NCBI RefSeq assembly: GCF_018141165.1
Contig: NZ_CP058557.1
Coordinates: 1,612,001-1,676,000 of the forward strand
Reading direction: 5' to 3'
From: Alkaliphilus sp. B6464
GTDB taxonomy: Bacteria > Bacillota > Clostridia > Peptostreptococcales > Natronincolaceae
Length of the DNA stretch: 64,000 nucleotides
Of the stretch, positions 28,820-44,489 are shown in pieces. The stretch's first letter is position 1. Each line of letters begins with the position of its first letter. A program made the translations under genes and the position numbers. The notes beneath the pieces are model-generated. The model was given only the letters and a program-made list of their open reading frames with translations. It was not told the origin of the DNA and ran no database searches.

Positions 28820-29794
28820 ATGAAAATAGATAATGTGACTTTAGATAATCCTGTTTTCTTAGCTCCTATGGCAGGTGTAACAGACCTTTCTTTTAGATTA
28901 ATTTGTAAAGAGATGGGATGCGGAATGGTATATATGGAGATGGTAAGCTCCAAGGGGTTATATTATGAAGATAAGAAAACTGAAGGATTACTAAAGATTC
29001 ATCCAAAAGAAAAACCTGTTGCCCTACAAATATTCGGTTCAGACCCTAATATTATGTCGAAGGCTGCTTATATGCTCAATAATCGCGAAAATGCCATATT
29101 AGATATTAACATGGGATGCCCTACACCTAAAATAGTAAAAAATGGAGATGGTAGTGCACTTATGAAGGATGTTAAGTTGGCTGGGGAAGTTGTTAAAGCA
29201 GTGGTTAAGGAATCTGTAAAGCCAGTTACGGTTAAAATACGTAAGGGTTGGGATGAAAACAGTGTTAATGCAGTGGAATTAGCAAAGATTATTGAAGAAA
29301 ATGGGGCAAAGGCTATAGCTGTCCATGGTAGAACAAGAGAACAATTCTACTCAGGTAAAGCTGACTGGGATATTATTAGAAGAGTAAAGGAAGCTGTAAC
29401 TATTCCTGTAATCGGAAATGGGGACGTATTTACAGTAGAAGACGGAATCAATCTATTAAAAGCAACTAAATGTGATGGTATTATGATTGGTAGGGGGAGT
29501 CAAGGGAATCCTTGGTTATTTAAAAGATTAGTACAATATATGAAAACTGGTGAACTTATTTCTGAGCCTACTGCTAGGGAGCGGATTCTTATGGCACTAA
29601 AGCATATGGATCTAGTAATTGCACATAAAAGTGAATATATTGGAATTAAAGAAATGAGAAAGCATATTGCATGGTACTTAAAAGGTTTAAAGGGAACAGC
29701 AAGCCTAAGAAATAAGATTAATACAATTGGAACTAAAGTTGAAATGGAAAATGTTTTAATAGAATATTTGAATAGTGAAGGAATAGAAGTTTAA
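28820..29794 (+). CDS. dusB: tRNA-dihydrouridine synthase
   Basis: An FMN enzyme that reduces uridines in the tRNA D-loop. The protein has 324 residues. Its N-terminal TIM barrel begins with PVFLAPMAGVTD. The catalytic cysteine is C100 in NMGCPTPK, followed by KNGDGSALM, and the FMN phosphate loop is near GIMIGRGSQGNPW. A helical tRNA-binding domain ends the protein. Which of the Dus paralogues it corresponds to is assigned by similarity to Firmicute DusB. Confidence 0.92.
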   Translation: MKIDNVTLDNPVFLAPMAGVTDLSFRLICKEMGCGMVYMEMVSSKGLYYEDKKTEGLLKIHPKEKPVALQIFGSDPNIMSKAAYMLNNRENAILDINMGCPTPKIVKNGDGSALMKDVKLAGEVVKAVVKESVKPVTVKIRKGWDENSVNAVELAKIIEENGAKAIAVHGRTREQFYSGKADWDIIRRVKEAVTIPVIGNGDVFTVEDGINLLKATKCDGIMIGRGSQGNPWLFKRLVQYMKTGELISEPTARERILMALKHMDLVIAHKSEYIGIKEMRKHIAWYLKGLKGTASLRNKINTIGTKVEMENVLIEYLNSEGIEV

Positions 29795-29861
29795 AATAGC
29801 ATAACCTTCTGACAAAGGGCAATAATAGAAATATATTTTTTCTTGTCCAGGAGGTATTAAA

Positions 29862-30785
29862 GTGAAGAGAGTAGTTAGTATAAGTATCGGAAGCTCTAAA
29901 AGAGATCATTATGTGGAAACTGAAATAATGGGAGAAAAGTTTATTATTGAGCGTATTGGTACTGATGGTAGTATAGAAAAGGCAATTGATTTAATAAAAA
30001 GCATAGATGGTAAAGTTGATGCTATAGGAATGGGTGGTATTGATTTATATTTATGGGCAGGTAGGCGTTCGTATATTATTAAAGGAGCACTACCACTTAA
30101 GGAAGCAGCTAAGATTACCCCAATAGTTGATGGATCAGGATTAAAAAACACATTAGAAAAAAATGTTATTTATTATTTGCAACAAAATGAATACATTAAT
30201 TTTAAAGAGAAAAGAGTACTAATCACTAGTGCGATGGATCGTTTTGGTATGGCTGATAGTTTAGAATGTTGTGGGTCTAATTTAACCGTAGGAGATTTAA
30301 TATTTGCTCTTGGTATAAATATTCCTATACATTCATTAAAAAACCTACATAGAATAGCAGCGATAGTAGCGCCGGTTGCTTGTCGGCTTCCATTCCATAT
30401 TTTATATCCAACAGGTGATAAGCAAAATAAAAGTATTTCAAATAAGTTTACTACATATTTTGATAGAGCTGAAGTTGTAGCAGGAGATTTTCATTATATT
30501 AAAAGATTTATGCCTATTAATATGAATGATAAAATAATAATTACGAACACAGTTACAAAAGAAGATGTAGGGCTTTTAAAAGATAGAGGAGCAAAACTGC
30601 TTATTACTACTACACCAGAATTTGAAGGTAGATCTTTTGGTACTAATGTAATAGAGGGAGTAATAGTTGCTATGCTTAGAGCGCAAGGGAAAGAAGGGAC
30701 ATTAAACGAATATGAGGAACTTTTGAGTAAACTTGACTTAAAACCTAGAATAGAATATTTAAATAAGAGTCAAGGAGTTATATAG
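29862..30785 (+). CDS. Conserved protein of unknown function
   Basis: A 307-residue soluble protein starting at GTG 29862 after AGGAGG. I recognise it as a conserved clostridial protein near dus-greA. From memory, homologues have been labelled quinate 5-dehydrogenase in databases, but I see no dehydrogenase motif that supports this. It contains an AIGMGGIDLYLWAGRRSY stretch, ACRLPFHILYPTG, and a late TNTVTKEDVGLLKDRGA segment suggestive of an alpha/beta fold. No membrane helices. A sigma-A promoter begins 24 bp after its stop. Confidence 0.6.
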   Translation: MKRVVSISIGSSKRDHYVETEIMGEKFIIERIGTDGSIEKAIDLIKSIDGKVDAIGMGGIDLYLWAGRRSYIIKGALPLKEAAKITPIVDGSGLKNTLEKNVIYYLQQNEYINFKEKRVLITSAMDRFGMADSLECCGSNLTVGDLIFALGINIPIHSLKNLHRIAAIVAPVACRLPFHILYPTGDKQNKSISNKFTTYFDRAEVVAGDFHYIKRFMPINMNDKIIITNTVTKEDVGLLKDRGAKLLITTTPEFEGRSFGTNVIEGVIVAMLRAQGKEGTLNEYEELLSKLDLKPRIEYLNKSQGVI

Positions 30786-30808
30786 CATTATGAAGGGTTT
30801 GTTTTCCC

Positions 30809-30837
30809 TTGACATTTAATAGTGACTATTCTATAAT
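30809..30837 (+). promoter_or_regulatory. Perfect-consensus sigma-A promoter upstream of greA
   Basis: TTGACA (30809-30814), exactly 17 bp, TATAAT (30832-30837). The predicted transcription start is near 30844-30846, about 240 bases before greA. A terminator-like hairpin lies within the first 50 transcribed bases. Confidence 0.9.
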
Positions 30838-30862
30838 ATGTACAATATATTTATCAGAATAA

Positions 30863-30894
30863 TTAGCCCATAAAAAGGGGCTAAACTATTTTTT
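30863..30894 (+). terminator. Terminator-like hairpin in the greA leader
   Basis: TTAGCCC pairs with GGGCTAA around an 8-base loop, then ACTATTTTTT. It would end or pause transcripts from the promoter at 30809 after about 50 nt. The remaining leader to greA (30895-31087) is AT-rich with no other structure noted. Confidence 0.65.
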
Positions 30895-31087
30895 AAAGTT
30901 ATTAGATGAATATTAATTCTTATAGATGCATATTAATTAAATTTTTCATCGAAAAAGGATAAAATTACTACATATATAAAAGTATAAAATGGTTATAAGA
31001 ACATATATTATGAACTAATATCATAAGAATAAATATTAAATATATATTTTTAAATTTAGATCAATTAAGGATGAGGAGAGAGAGATT

Positions 31088-33071
<1,984 letters not shown>

Positions 33072-33087
33072 CTATATATAAGAACAT

Positions 33088-33130
33088 AATATAATCCTGC
33101 TGATGTTCTCTAGTTCAGTAGGATTATATT
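33088..33130 (+). terminator. Hairpin terminator after lysS
   Basis: A 16-bp stem (AATATAATCCTGCTGA with TCAGTAGGATTATATT, one mismatch). The T-run is weak, so efficiency is uncertain. It insulates lysS from the rRNA promoters. Confidence 0.6.
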
Positions 33131-33156
33131 ATTATAGCGAAAAAACAGAAAATATG

Positions 33157-33185
33157 TTGACAAGCTTAATGGAAAGTAGTATAGT
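33157..33185 (+). promoter_or_regulatory. rRNA operon promoter P1
   Basis: TTGACA (33157-33162), 17 bp, TATAGT (33180-33185). This is the upstream member of a tandem pair, typical of rRNA operons. Confidence 0.85.
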
Positions 33186-33280
33186 AAATGAAGTCAACAA
33201 GATAAATTGAAACAAAAGCAAAAGCTTGAGGAAAATAAAACATTACAACAGCAATCCAAAAAATAAATTTTAAAAAGTTG

Positions 33281-33309
33281 TTGACATAATATTTTAGATG
33301 TGATATATT
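33281..33309 (+). promoter_or_regulatory. rRNA operon promoter P2
   Basis: TTGACA (33281-33286), 17 bp, TATATT (33304-33309), 124 bp downstream of P1. Two small hairpins (CGCC...GGCG, AGGGC...GCCCT) and the 16S processing arm follow. Confidence 0.88.
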
Positions 33310-33352
33310 AAATAAGTCGCCGAAACAAGGCGGTAGGGCATAAGCCCTTAAA

Positions 33353-33379
33353 GAGGTCTTTGAAAACTAAACAGTATAG
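33353..33379 (+). other. Left arm of the pre-16S processing stem
   Basis: The 27 bases here are complementary, with a few mismatches, to 34978-35004 downstream of 16S. Such leader-trailer stems are cut by RNase III to release pre-16S. Confidence 0.75.
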
Positions 33380-33430
33380 ATTAAGCCAGCAAATAATAAA
33401 TCCATCTTTAAAAGATGGTACCCAGAAATT

Positions 33431-38144
<4,714 letters not shown>

Positions 38145-38151
38145 AATATAT

Positions 38152-38177
38152 TCTAACATTGTATAGTTTTGAGGGAA
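38152..38177 (+). other. Right arm of the pre-23S processing stem
   Basis: Complementary to 35068-35093 over about 25 bases with few mismatches (TCTAACATTGT opposite ACAATGTTAGA). Probable RNase III-type processing stem. Confidence 0.75.
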
Positions 38178-38180
38178 TTT

Positions 38181-38288
38181 TATGACCTAACCCAATTTAT
38201 GAAATAAATTGATGGTAGGTTAAAGGCAATGAGCACCAAATTTGTATGACCGTAAGGGAATAAACAAATTTGCTATGCGAAACTGCAA
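38181..38288 (+). repeat. Structured spacer element, copy 2 (before 5S)
   Basis: A direct repeat of 35095-35202. The inner stem here is CAATTTAT/ATAAATTG, so the base pairs are conserved although the bases changed. The loop GACCGTAAGGGA and the tail ATGCGAAACTGC are kept. Unlike copy 1, it lies outside the 23S processing stem, on the 5S side. Confidence 0.75.
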
Positions 38289-38348
38289 AGTATTAAGATT
38301 CTCTTGAAAATTATTGACGAAGATGATACAATAAGAATCTAGTCAAAA

Positions 38349-38464
38349 TATCGTGGCAATAGCGAAGGGGTCACACCTGTTCCCATACCGAACACAGTAG
38401 TTAAGCCCTTCAGCGCTGATGGTACTTGGCGGGAAGCTGCCTGGGAGAGTAGGTCGCTGCGATA
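38349..38464 (+). rRNA. rrf: 5S ribosomal RNA
   Basis: About 116 nt. It contains CACACCTGTTCCCATACCGAA, GTTAAGCCCTTCAGCGC and the closing GGGAGAGTAGGTCGCTGCGA. Its ends pair (TATCG with CGATA). A perfect terminator follows. Confidence 0.97.
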
Positions 38465-38469
38465 TATTT

Positions 38470-38507
38470 AAAAACACAGTTACATAAATTGTAACTGTGT
38501 TTTTTTA
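38470..38507 (+). terminator. Intrinsic terminator of the rRNA operon
   Basis: A perfect 13-bp stem (AAAACACAGTTAC and complement) with an eight-T tract, directly after 5S. Confidence 0.92.
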
Positions 38508-38700
38508 TTTTTATAAGAATATCAATAAGAATCCTTCAATAGAATATATAAAGAGACTAATGTATATTAGTTAACATAACACATGGCAAAATAAGGATAT
38601 AATATTCTCTATAAAATATAACATAAGTACCTTAAATTTAAAACTGAATAATGGTATAATAGTAACAAAGAATTGTGGAGAAATACTAGGGGGTATGAAA

Positions 38701-39213
38701 ATGATATTTCAACAATTATTTGAATCAGGCATGTCTTTCGAAGTATTCGCTCCTAATAGTCAAGATGCGAATATAGAGAAGTTACTAGAAGTATATAATG
38801 GAATTGAACTTGACGAAGAATTGATTAGTAAAATTCAGTCAATAGATAAGCCAATATACATACTGGCCTTTGCAGAATTATGGTGTCCCGACTGTATTAT
38901 CAATTTACCCGCTATAAAAAAGTTAAATGATATTAATCCAAACATCACATTTAGTATTTTGCCTAGAGAAGGTAATGAAAACTACATGGACAATTACAAA
39001 ATAAGTGGAAAACCTAAAATCCCAACCTTTGTTGTACTAAATGATAGGTTTGAGGAAATAGGAGTATTTATTGAAACTCCAAAGATAGTTAAAGAAATTG
39101 TTAACAAGGGAAATCAAGTAGAGATTATTGTGGCAAAACGTAAGTACCGTAAGGGAGAATACATTAAAGATACTATAAAAGAAATTACTAATATAATAAT
39201 GAAAAGAAATTAG
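38701..39213 (+). CDS. Thioredoxin-family protein
   Basis: A 170-residue thioredoxin-fold protein with the redox motif CPDC in FAELWCPDCIINLPA, at about residue 60. The cis-proline side is GKPKIPTFVVL. It lacks a signal peptide, so it is cytosolic. ATG 38701 is preferred because AGGGGG at 38688-38693 is 7 bases upstream; ATG 38695 would be too close. It is probably transcribed alone from a TGGTATAAT extended -10 near 38652-38660. A terminator follows. Substrate unknown. Confidence 0.82.
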   Translation: MIFQQLFESGMSFEVFAPNSQDANIEKLLEVYNGIELDEELISKIQSIDKPIYILAFAELWCPDCIINLPAIKKLNDINPNITFSILPREGNENYMDNYKISGKPKIPTFVVLNDRFEEIGVFIETPKIVKEIVNKGNQVEIIVAKRKYRKGEYIKDTIKEITNIIMKRN

Positions 39214-39217
39214 GTTC

Positions 39218-39243
39218 AAAAAGGCAGCTGTGCTGCCTTTTTG
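39218..39243 (+). terminator. Intrinsic terminator
   Basis: Perfect AAAAAGGCAGC / GCTGCCTTTTT stem with a three-base loop, right after the thioredoxin-like gene. Confidence 0.88.
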
Positions 39244-39262
39244 ATTGCTCAGGAAAGTATAA

Positions 39263-39300
39263 AATCGATACCATAGCATCAGAGGAATTTTTAAATTAAG
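39263..39300 (+). repeat. Dispersed intergenic repeat, half copy E
   Basis: ATCGATACCATAGCATCAGA followed by GGAATTTTTAAA closely matches the second half of the copy at 52045-52120 (TCGATGTGATAGCATCAGAC, then GAATTTTAA). The palindromic first half is not evident. It lies upstream of nrdJ. Confidence 0.4.
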
Positions 39301-39500
39301 CAAGAAAGTAAGATAAACATATATATTTCTAAATAACATATAAAAAATGGGCTAGAAAAGAGCTACAGTGGTGATATGTATTTTGACTTTAAGCATTACT
39401 GGTGCTACAATATTTAGTATATATTAACAAAAAGAAGTACCATATGTAGTTTATTTGGTGCTTTTTGTTGCTATTTTACACATTAGCAAGGAGGAGTTTT

Positions 39501-41855
39501 ATGATACACGTGATAAAACGAGATGGCAGACCAGTTAAGTTTAACTCAGCTAAAATTATCAATGCAATTAACAAAGCTATGGCAGAAACAAAGATAGGTA
39601 TTGATGAAAACTTGAGTGCAAAGATTACATCAGAAATTGAAGAAAAGATTAAAAGTGAGTCCGAGCCTATTCATGTGGAGGAGATACAAGATATTGTAGA
39701 AATGATGCTAATGTCTTCAGATAGAAAAGATGTTGCTAAACGATATATTATTTATAGAAATGAAAGAGCTAAGGTTAGAACCATGCAAAAAAACTCTGAT
39801 GAAAAATTATTAACTGATGAATTTATTAGCAAATATAAACATCAACTTTCGCCGTTAAATCAATTAGGAAACTTTGTATATTACCGTACATATTCTAGAT
39901 GGCTACCAGAGGAAGGTAGAAGAGAGTACTGGTGGGAAACCGTTAGAAGGGCAGTTGAATATAATTGTAGTTTAGTACCAACTAGAAGAGAAGAGGCAGA
40001 GAGGTTATTTGACAATGTTTATAACCTTAGACAATTTTTATCTGGAAGAACATTTTGGGTAGGTGGAACTTCTGTTGCTCAGAACTATCCTATGTCAAAT
40101 TACAACTGTTCTTTTCTAGTTATTGATAGTTTTGAAGCCTTTAGAGATCTTTTTTACCTGTTAATGATTGGTTCAGGGGTAGGGGCTAGAGTTTTAAAGG
40201 ATGATGTAAAAAACCTACCTAAAATAAGAACAGATTATGAAATTATACATAAGGATTACAGTCCTATACCATCAAATGGGAGAGAAGATAATACAAGTCT
40301 TCAGTTTTCATATAATAATACAGTTAAAATAACAGTAGGAGATAGTAAAGAAGGCTGGATACAATCTTTAGATTTCTTCTTTAAATTGCTATATAGCAAT
40401 GAATATAGAAATATTAAAACAATTATTGTAGATTATGATCACGTTAGACCGAAAGGAGCAAAATTAAAATCTTTTGGAGGTACTGCTAGCGGACATTCAA
40501 GTCTTAAGAATATGTTCTATAAAATAGATAAAGTAATTAAAAATAATAAAAAAATAAATGGTTCTGGTAAAGTAAAGCTTAGACCAATCGATTGTTTAGA
40601 TATTGCTAATATTATTGGAGAAAATGTTGTTGTAGGTGGAGTTAGACGTACTGCTGAAATGATTTTAATTGATGCTGACGATCAACAATGTATTGAGGCT
40701 AAATCTAATCTATACAAGCAGATAGATGGTCAATGGATAGTTGATGAAAAAATTATACATAGACAGATGAGTAATAACTCAATTTATTATACAAAAAAAC
40801 CAACTCGTGAAAAACTTCATTGGCAAATACAGCAGATGCGTTATTCTGGTGAGCCTGGATGGGTTAATTCAGAAGCTGCAGCAAAGCGTAGACCTAATAT
40901 GAATGGAGTAAATCCATGTGGAGAGATTCTATTAGATTCTCAAGGATTATGTAACTTAACTACAATTAATGTTTTGGCCTTTGTAAAAGATGATGGCACA
41001 TTAGATTTAGAAGGTATTAAAGAAGCTCAAAGATTATCTGTAAGAGCAGGTTATAGAATGACCTGCGTAGAGCTAGAACTATCACATTGGGATCAAGTAC
41101 AACAAAGGGATAAGCTAGTTGGTTGTTCAATGACAGGATGGCAAGACATGGTTAATGCTACATCTATGACAAGGGGAGAACAAGCTAAATTACTTAATAT
41201 ATTAAGAAAATCGGCACGAGATGAAGTGGATTTATATGCTAGGGAAATTGGACAAAATCCACCACTATTGGTGACTACTGTAAAGCCAGAAGGGACATTA
41301 AGTCAATTACCTACTGTATCTAGTGGTGTTCATTATTCTCATTCTCCTTATTATATAAGAAGAATAAGAGTTAGTTCTCATGACCCGTTAGTAAAGGTAT
41401 GTGAGGAGTTAGAATATCCAGTTTATCCTGAGGTAGGGCAAGATTGGGAGACATGTTCTACTAAGGTTGTAGAATTCCCTGTTAAAGCACCAATAGGTAA
41501 AACTAAGTATGATATTTCTGCAATAGAGCAGTTAGAAAATTACAAGCTATTTATGGAAAACTATGTGGATCACAATTGTTCTATAACTGTTCATGTAAGA
41601 AACCAGGAATGGGAAGAAGTAGAAGAGTGGATATGGAATAACTGGGATGATGTTGTTGCACTTTCATTTTTGGCTTTAGAAGATAATTTTTATCAATTAT
41701 TACCATACGAAGCAATTGATGAAGAGGAGTATAACGAAAGAATCAGTAAAATGAAGCCTTTTATACCTTCACTAATTAGCAAATACGAAAAACAGGAAAT
41801 GGACTTAGATATTGGCGATGATGGCTGCGAGAACGGTATTTGTCCAGTAAGATAA
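39501..41855 (+). CDS. nrdJ: B12-dependent ribonucleoside-triphosphate reductase (class II)
   Basis: Makes deoxyribonucleotides using adenosylcobalamin, without oxygen. The protein has 784 residues. An N-terminal ATP-cone (about 1-90, VIKRDGRPVKFNSAKI) is followed by the ten-stranded barrel. The thiyl-radical cysteine is C473 in NPCGEI. The C-terminal pair C776 and C781 (CENGIC) has the same spacing as the swinging redox pair of the Lactobacillus leichmannii enzyme. ATG 39501 follows AAGGAGGAG; the in-frame TTG at 39465 has no site. No cobalamin riboswitch was seen upstream. Confidence 0.95.
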   Translation: MIHVIKRDGRPVKFNSAKIINAINKAMAETKIGIDENLSAKITSEIEEKIKSESEPIHVEEIQDIVEMMLMSSDRKDVAKRYIIYRNERAKVRTMQKNSDEKLLTDEFISKYKHQLSPLNQLGNFVYYRTYSRWLPEEGRREYWWETVRRAVEYNCSLVPTRREEAERLFDNVYNLRQFLSGRTFWVGGTSVAQNYPMSNYNCSFLVIDSFEAFRDLFYLLMIGSGVGARVLKDDVKNLPKIRTDYEIIHKDYSPIPSNGREDNTSLQFSYNNTVKITVGDSKEGWIQSLDFFFKLLYSNEYRNIKTIIVDYDHVRPKGAKLKSFGGTASGHSSLKNMFYKIDKVIKNNKKINGSGKVKLRPIDCLDIANIIGENVVVGGVRRTAEMILIDADDQQCIEAKSNLYKQIDGQWIVDEKIIHRQMSNNSIYYTKKPTREKLHWQIQQMRYSGEPGWVNSEAAAKRRPNMNGVNPCGEILLDSQGLCNLTTINVLAFVKDDGTLDLEGIKEAQRLSVRAGYRMTCVELELSHWDQVQQRDKLVGCSMTGWQDMVNATSMTRGEQAKLLNILRKSARDEVDLYAREIGQNPPLLVTTVKPEGTLSQLPTVSSGVHYSHSPYYIRRIRVSSHDPLVKVCEELEYPVYPEVGQDWETCSTKVVEFPVKAPIGKTKYDISAIEQLENYKLFMENYVDHNCSITVHVRNQEWEEVEEWIWNNWDDVVALSFLALEDNFYQLLPYEAIDEEEYNERISKMKPFIPSLISKYEKQEMDLDIGDDGCENGICPVR

Positions 41856-41857
41856 AA

Positions 41858-41933
41858 TAAAATTTGTTCGCTTTGCCTCAGAAACTTTATATCGTACTCA
41901 ATTCTAAGCTTTGCTTAGAGTTTCAAGTACTCA
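41858..41933 (-). repeat. Dispersed intergenic repeat, copy C (inverted)
   Basis: On the minus strand this reads AGTACTTGAAACTCTAAGC, then the palindrome partner TTAGAATTGAGTAC and a tail ending AAATTTTATT. The layout is the same as copies A and B, though the tail is more diverged. Confidence 0.42.
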
Positions 41934-41941
41934 AATAAAAG

Positions 41942-41972
41942 AAGCATGTGCAAGTATTTGCACATGCTTTGT
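41942..41972. terminator. Bidirectional terminator between nrdJ and the EF-G paralogue
   Basis: A 12-bp stem (AAGCATGTGCAA / TTGCACATGCTT) has T-rich sequence on the plus side and A-rich sequence on the other. It can serve both convergent genes. Confidence 0.8.
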
Positions 41973-41974
41973 TT

Positions 41975-44041
41975 CTATTTAGCCGCCCTAGCAGCATCTA
42001 CTACTTTTTCGCTAATTATTTGAGGCACTTCTTCATATCGTGTAAATTCCATTGTAAAGCTACCTCTTGCTTGAGTCATTGATCTTAGGTCTGTAGCATA
42101 TTTAAACATTTCAGATTGAGGCGCTTCTGCAACTACTAATTGCATTCCTTTTGGTTGTGGCTCCATGCCTAAAATTCTACCTCTACGTTTGTTTAAATCT
42201 CCCATTACATCTCCCATATATTCTTCAGGAATAATGACACTCACTTTTACAATAGGCTCTAGTAATACAGGTTTAGCTGCTTCCATACCTTTTTTGAAAG
42301 CTAATGATGCAGCAATTTTAAATGCCATCTCTGATGAATCTACGTCATGATATGATCCATCATATAGCGTAGCCTTAAGGTTTACTACAGGATAACCAGC
42401 AAGCACTCCTGTTTCTAGGCAGTCCTTTAGCCCTTTTTCTACTGCTGGTATATAAGACTTAGGAACAGATCCTCCAAATATTTCTTCTGCAAACTCGAAA
42501 TCATTAGCAGCAGGTTCAAAACGAATTTTAACGTCTCCGTATTGTCCATGACCTCCAGATTGTTTTTTATGTTTTCCTTGAACATCTGATTTACCCTTAA
42601 TAGTTTCACGATAAGGAACTTTAGGATCCTTAAGTTCAACATCTACTCCAAACTTATTTTTAAGTTTACTTGTAATGATTTTAACGTGTAACTCTCCTTG
42701 ACCAAATATAAGAGTTTGTTTAGTTTCAGCATTTCTTTCAAATAAGAAAGAAGGGTCTTCTTCCGATAGACGCTGAAGTCCAGAACTTATTTTTTCTTCA
42801 TCACCTTTTGCTTTTGGTTCAACACTTAAAGCAAGTTGTGGTTTAACAAAATCTATATTACTAAACACAATTGGGTGGTTAACACTACATAGAGTATCCC
42901 CAGTATTTGTATGCTGAAGTTTAGCAACAGCTACAATATCCCCAGCGGAAATTTCTTTTATATCAATTTGATTTTTTCCTCTTAATAAAAATAAGGAAGC
43001 AATTTTTTCTTTTTCATCTTTATTTGAATTTAATACTTCAGTATCTGATGTAAGTTTTCCTGAAATGACTTTTAAAATAGAGATTTTACCTACATATGGA
43101 TCGACAACTGTTTTAAACACTTGCGCAGAGAAAGGCTGATTTGGTTCTAGAGTGCGTTCTACGATTTCGTCTGTATAAGGATTTGTTCCCTTCTTCGAAG
43201 GCATATCCATAGGTGATGGGGAGTAATCTATTAACATATCTAGTAAGGTGTGAGTGCCTATATTTTTCATAGAGGCTCCACAAAGAACCGGAACTATATC
43301 ACCGTTAATAACACCTTTTCTAAGTCCGTCATGTATTTCCTGTTCGGTGAAGACTTCGCCTGAAAAGTATTTTTCTAATAAAGCTTCATCACTTTCAGCA
43401 ACTGATTCTAATAATAGCTCTCGAATTGATTCAGCCTGAGGTAATAGTGCTTCTGGAATAGGCTTTTCTACACAATCCTTTCCGTTATATTCCCTAGCTA
43501 TCATTTTTACAACGTTAATATTGCCTACAAAGTGCTCATTTTCTCCAAGTGGAATTTGAAATGGAGCAATTTTTTTGCCAAACTTTTCTCTTAAATCATT
43601 TAATACCTTATCAAAGTTGGCATTTTCACGATCCATCTTATTAATAAATATAAAAGTAGGTTTTTTACTATCTGCAATAAAGTCCCAAGCTTTTTCTGTT
43701 CCTACTTCTACTCCACTTGTGGCATCTACTAAAATAACTGTTCCACCAGCGGCTTTTAATGCACTTTGCACTTCTCCAATAAAGTCAAAATATCCAGGGG
43801 TGTCTAGAAGGTTAATTTTATAATTCTGCCATTCTATAGGGATAATGGATGTACTAATGGATATACTTCTTGAAGCTTCTTCTTTATCAAAATCAGAAAT
43901 TGTATTTCCATCTTCAACTCTGCCCATACGATTAGTCAATTTTGCTGAATATAGAACTGCTTCTGCCAATGTTGTTTTACCACAACCTCCATGTCCTAAA
44001 AAAGCAATGTTTCTAATGTGGTCAGCTTGATACCCTTTCAT
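41975..44041 (-). CDS. Elongation factor G-like GTPase (EF-G paralogue)
   Basis: A translational GTPase of 688 residues. G1 is GHGGCGKT (16-23), G3 is DTPGYFDF (80-87; canonical EF-G has DTPGHVDF) and G4 is NKMD (134-137). The EF-G domains II-V follow. The histidine of the G3 motif, which positions the hydrolytic water in EF-G, is tyrosine here, as in the divergent EF-G-like subfamily. The main EF-G is therefore expected elsewhere, beside the ribosomal protein genes. Function of this subfamily is poorly known; ribosome-associated GTPase is the safe call. Confidence 0.88.
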   Translation of the reverse strand: MKGYQADHIRNIAFLGHGGCGKTTLAEAVLYSAKLTNRMGRVEDGNTISDFDKEEASRSISISTSIIPIEWQNYKINLLDTPGYFDFIGEVQSALKAAGGTVILVDATSGVEVGTEKAWDFIADSKKPTFIFINKMDRENANFDKVLNDLREKFGKKIAPFQIPLGENEHFVGNINVVKMIAREYNGKDCVEKPIPEALLPQAESIRELLLESVAESDEALLEKYFSGEVFTEQEIHDGLRKGVINGDIVPVLCGASMKNIGTHTLLDMLIDYSPSPMDMPSKKGTNPYTDEIVERTLEPNQPFSAQVFKTVVDPYVGKISILKVISGKLTSDTEVLNSNKDEKEKIASLFLLRGKNQIDIKEISAGDIVAVAKLQHTNTGDTLCSVNHPIVFSNIDFVKPQLALSVEPKAKGDEEKISSGLQRLSEEDPSFLFERNAETKQTLIFGQGELHVKIITSKLKNKFGVDVELKDPKVPYRETIKGKSDVQGKHKKQSGGHGQYGDVKIRFEPAANDFEFAEEIFGGSVPKSYIPAVEKGLKDCLETGVLAGYPVVNLKATLYDGSYHDVDSSEMAFKIAASLAFKKGMEAAKPVLLEPIVKVSVIIPEEYMGDVMGDLNKRRGRILGMEPQPKGMQLVVAEAPQSEMFKYATDLRSMTQARGSFTMEFTRYEEVPQIISEKVVDAARAAK

Positions 44042-44489
44042 GTCCCTTCCTCCTCGCTATTTGTGTAATAGATTTTAGATTAATAAAAACATTCTATATC
44101 TTTATTAAAAATCCTCTTTATTTTTAAAAAATTCTAAAAATACCTTTCTTAAAGGGGAATTATTAACAAATTCTTTAGTTTTAATTTTAAGGCATTACAA
44201 TGATTGAGCTACTGCTGATAATATGTCCATAGTCTAATATATTTTTTTTGAACTAAATTATGTATTAAATTTATAGATGCAGGGTATAAAGTGATAAAAA
44301 GAGATAAGCTTTGAAATCTAGTAATTAATTTAGTTATCTGTTTAAATTTAATCAAATTGTGGAATTATTGTAATAGAGCATACTTGTAGATAAGTATAAG
44401 ATTAATTATAATATTATAAAAATTTTAATATAAAGTATAATATGAGACTTAAGTTTTGGAAGTTTTTTATAGATAGGAGGGAAAATGAA
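44042..44489 (+). other. Divergent intergenic region upstream of mcsA
   Basis: About 450 AT-rich bases between the minus-strand EF-G paralogue and mcsA. It holds the GGAGGAAGG site of the minus-strand gene and a possible -10 (TATAAT at 44437) for mcsA. No ctsR gene, no clear CtsR heptad operator (GGTCAAANANNGGTCAAA type) and no CIRCE element were seen. Confidence 0.5.

Noticed and set aside
39300-39500. Cobalamin riboswitch or NrdR boxes upstream of nrdJ
   Set aside because: TACAATATTTAGTATA at about 39409 resembles one NrdR box, but no second box at the required spacing was seen, and no B12 element is evident.
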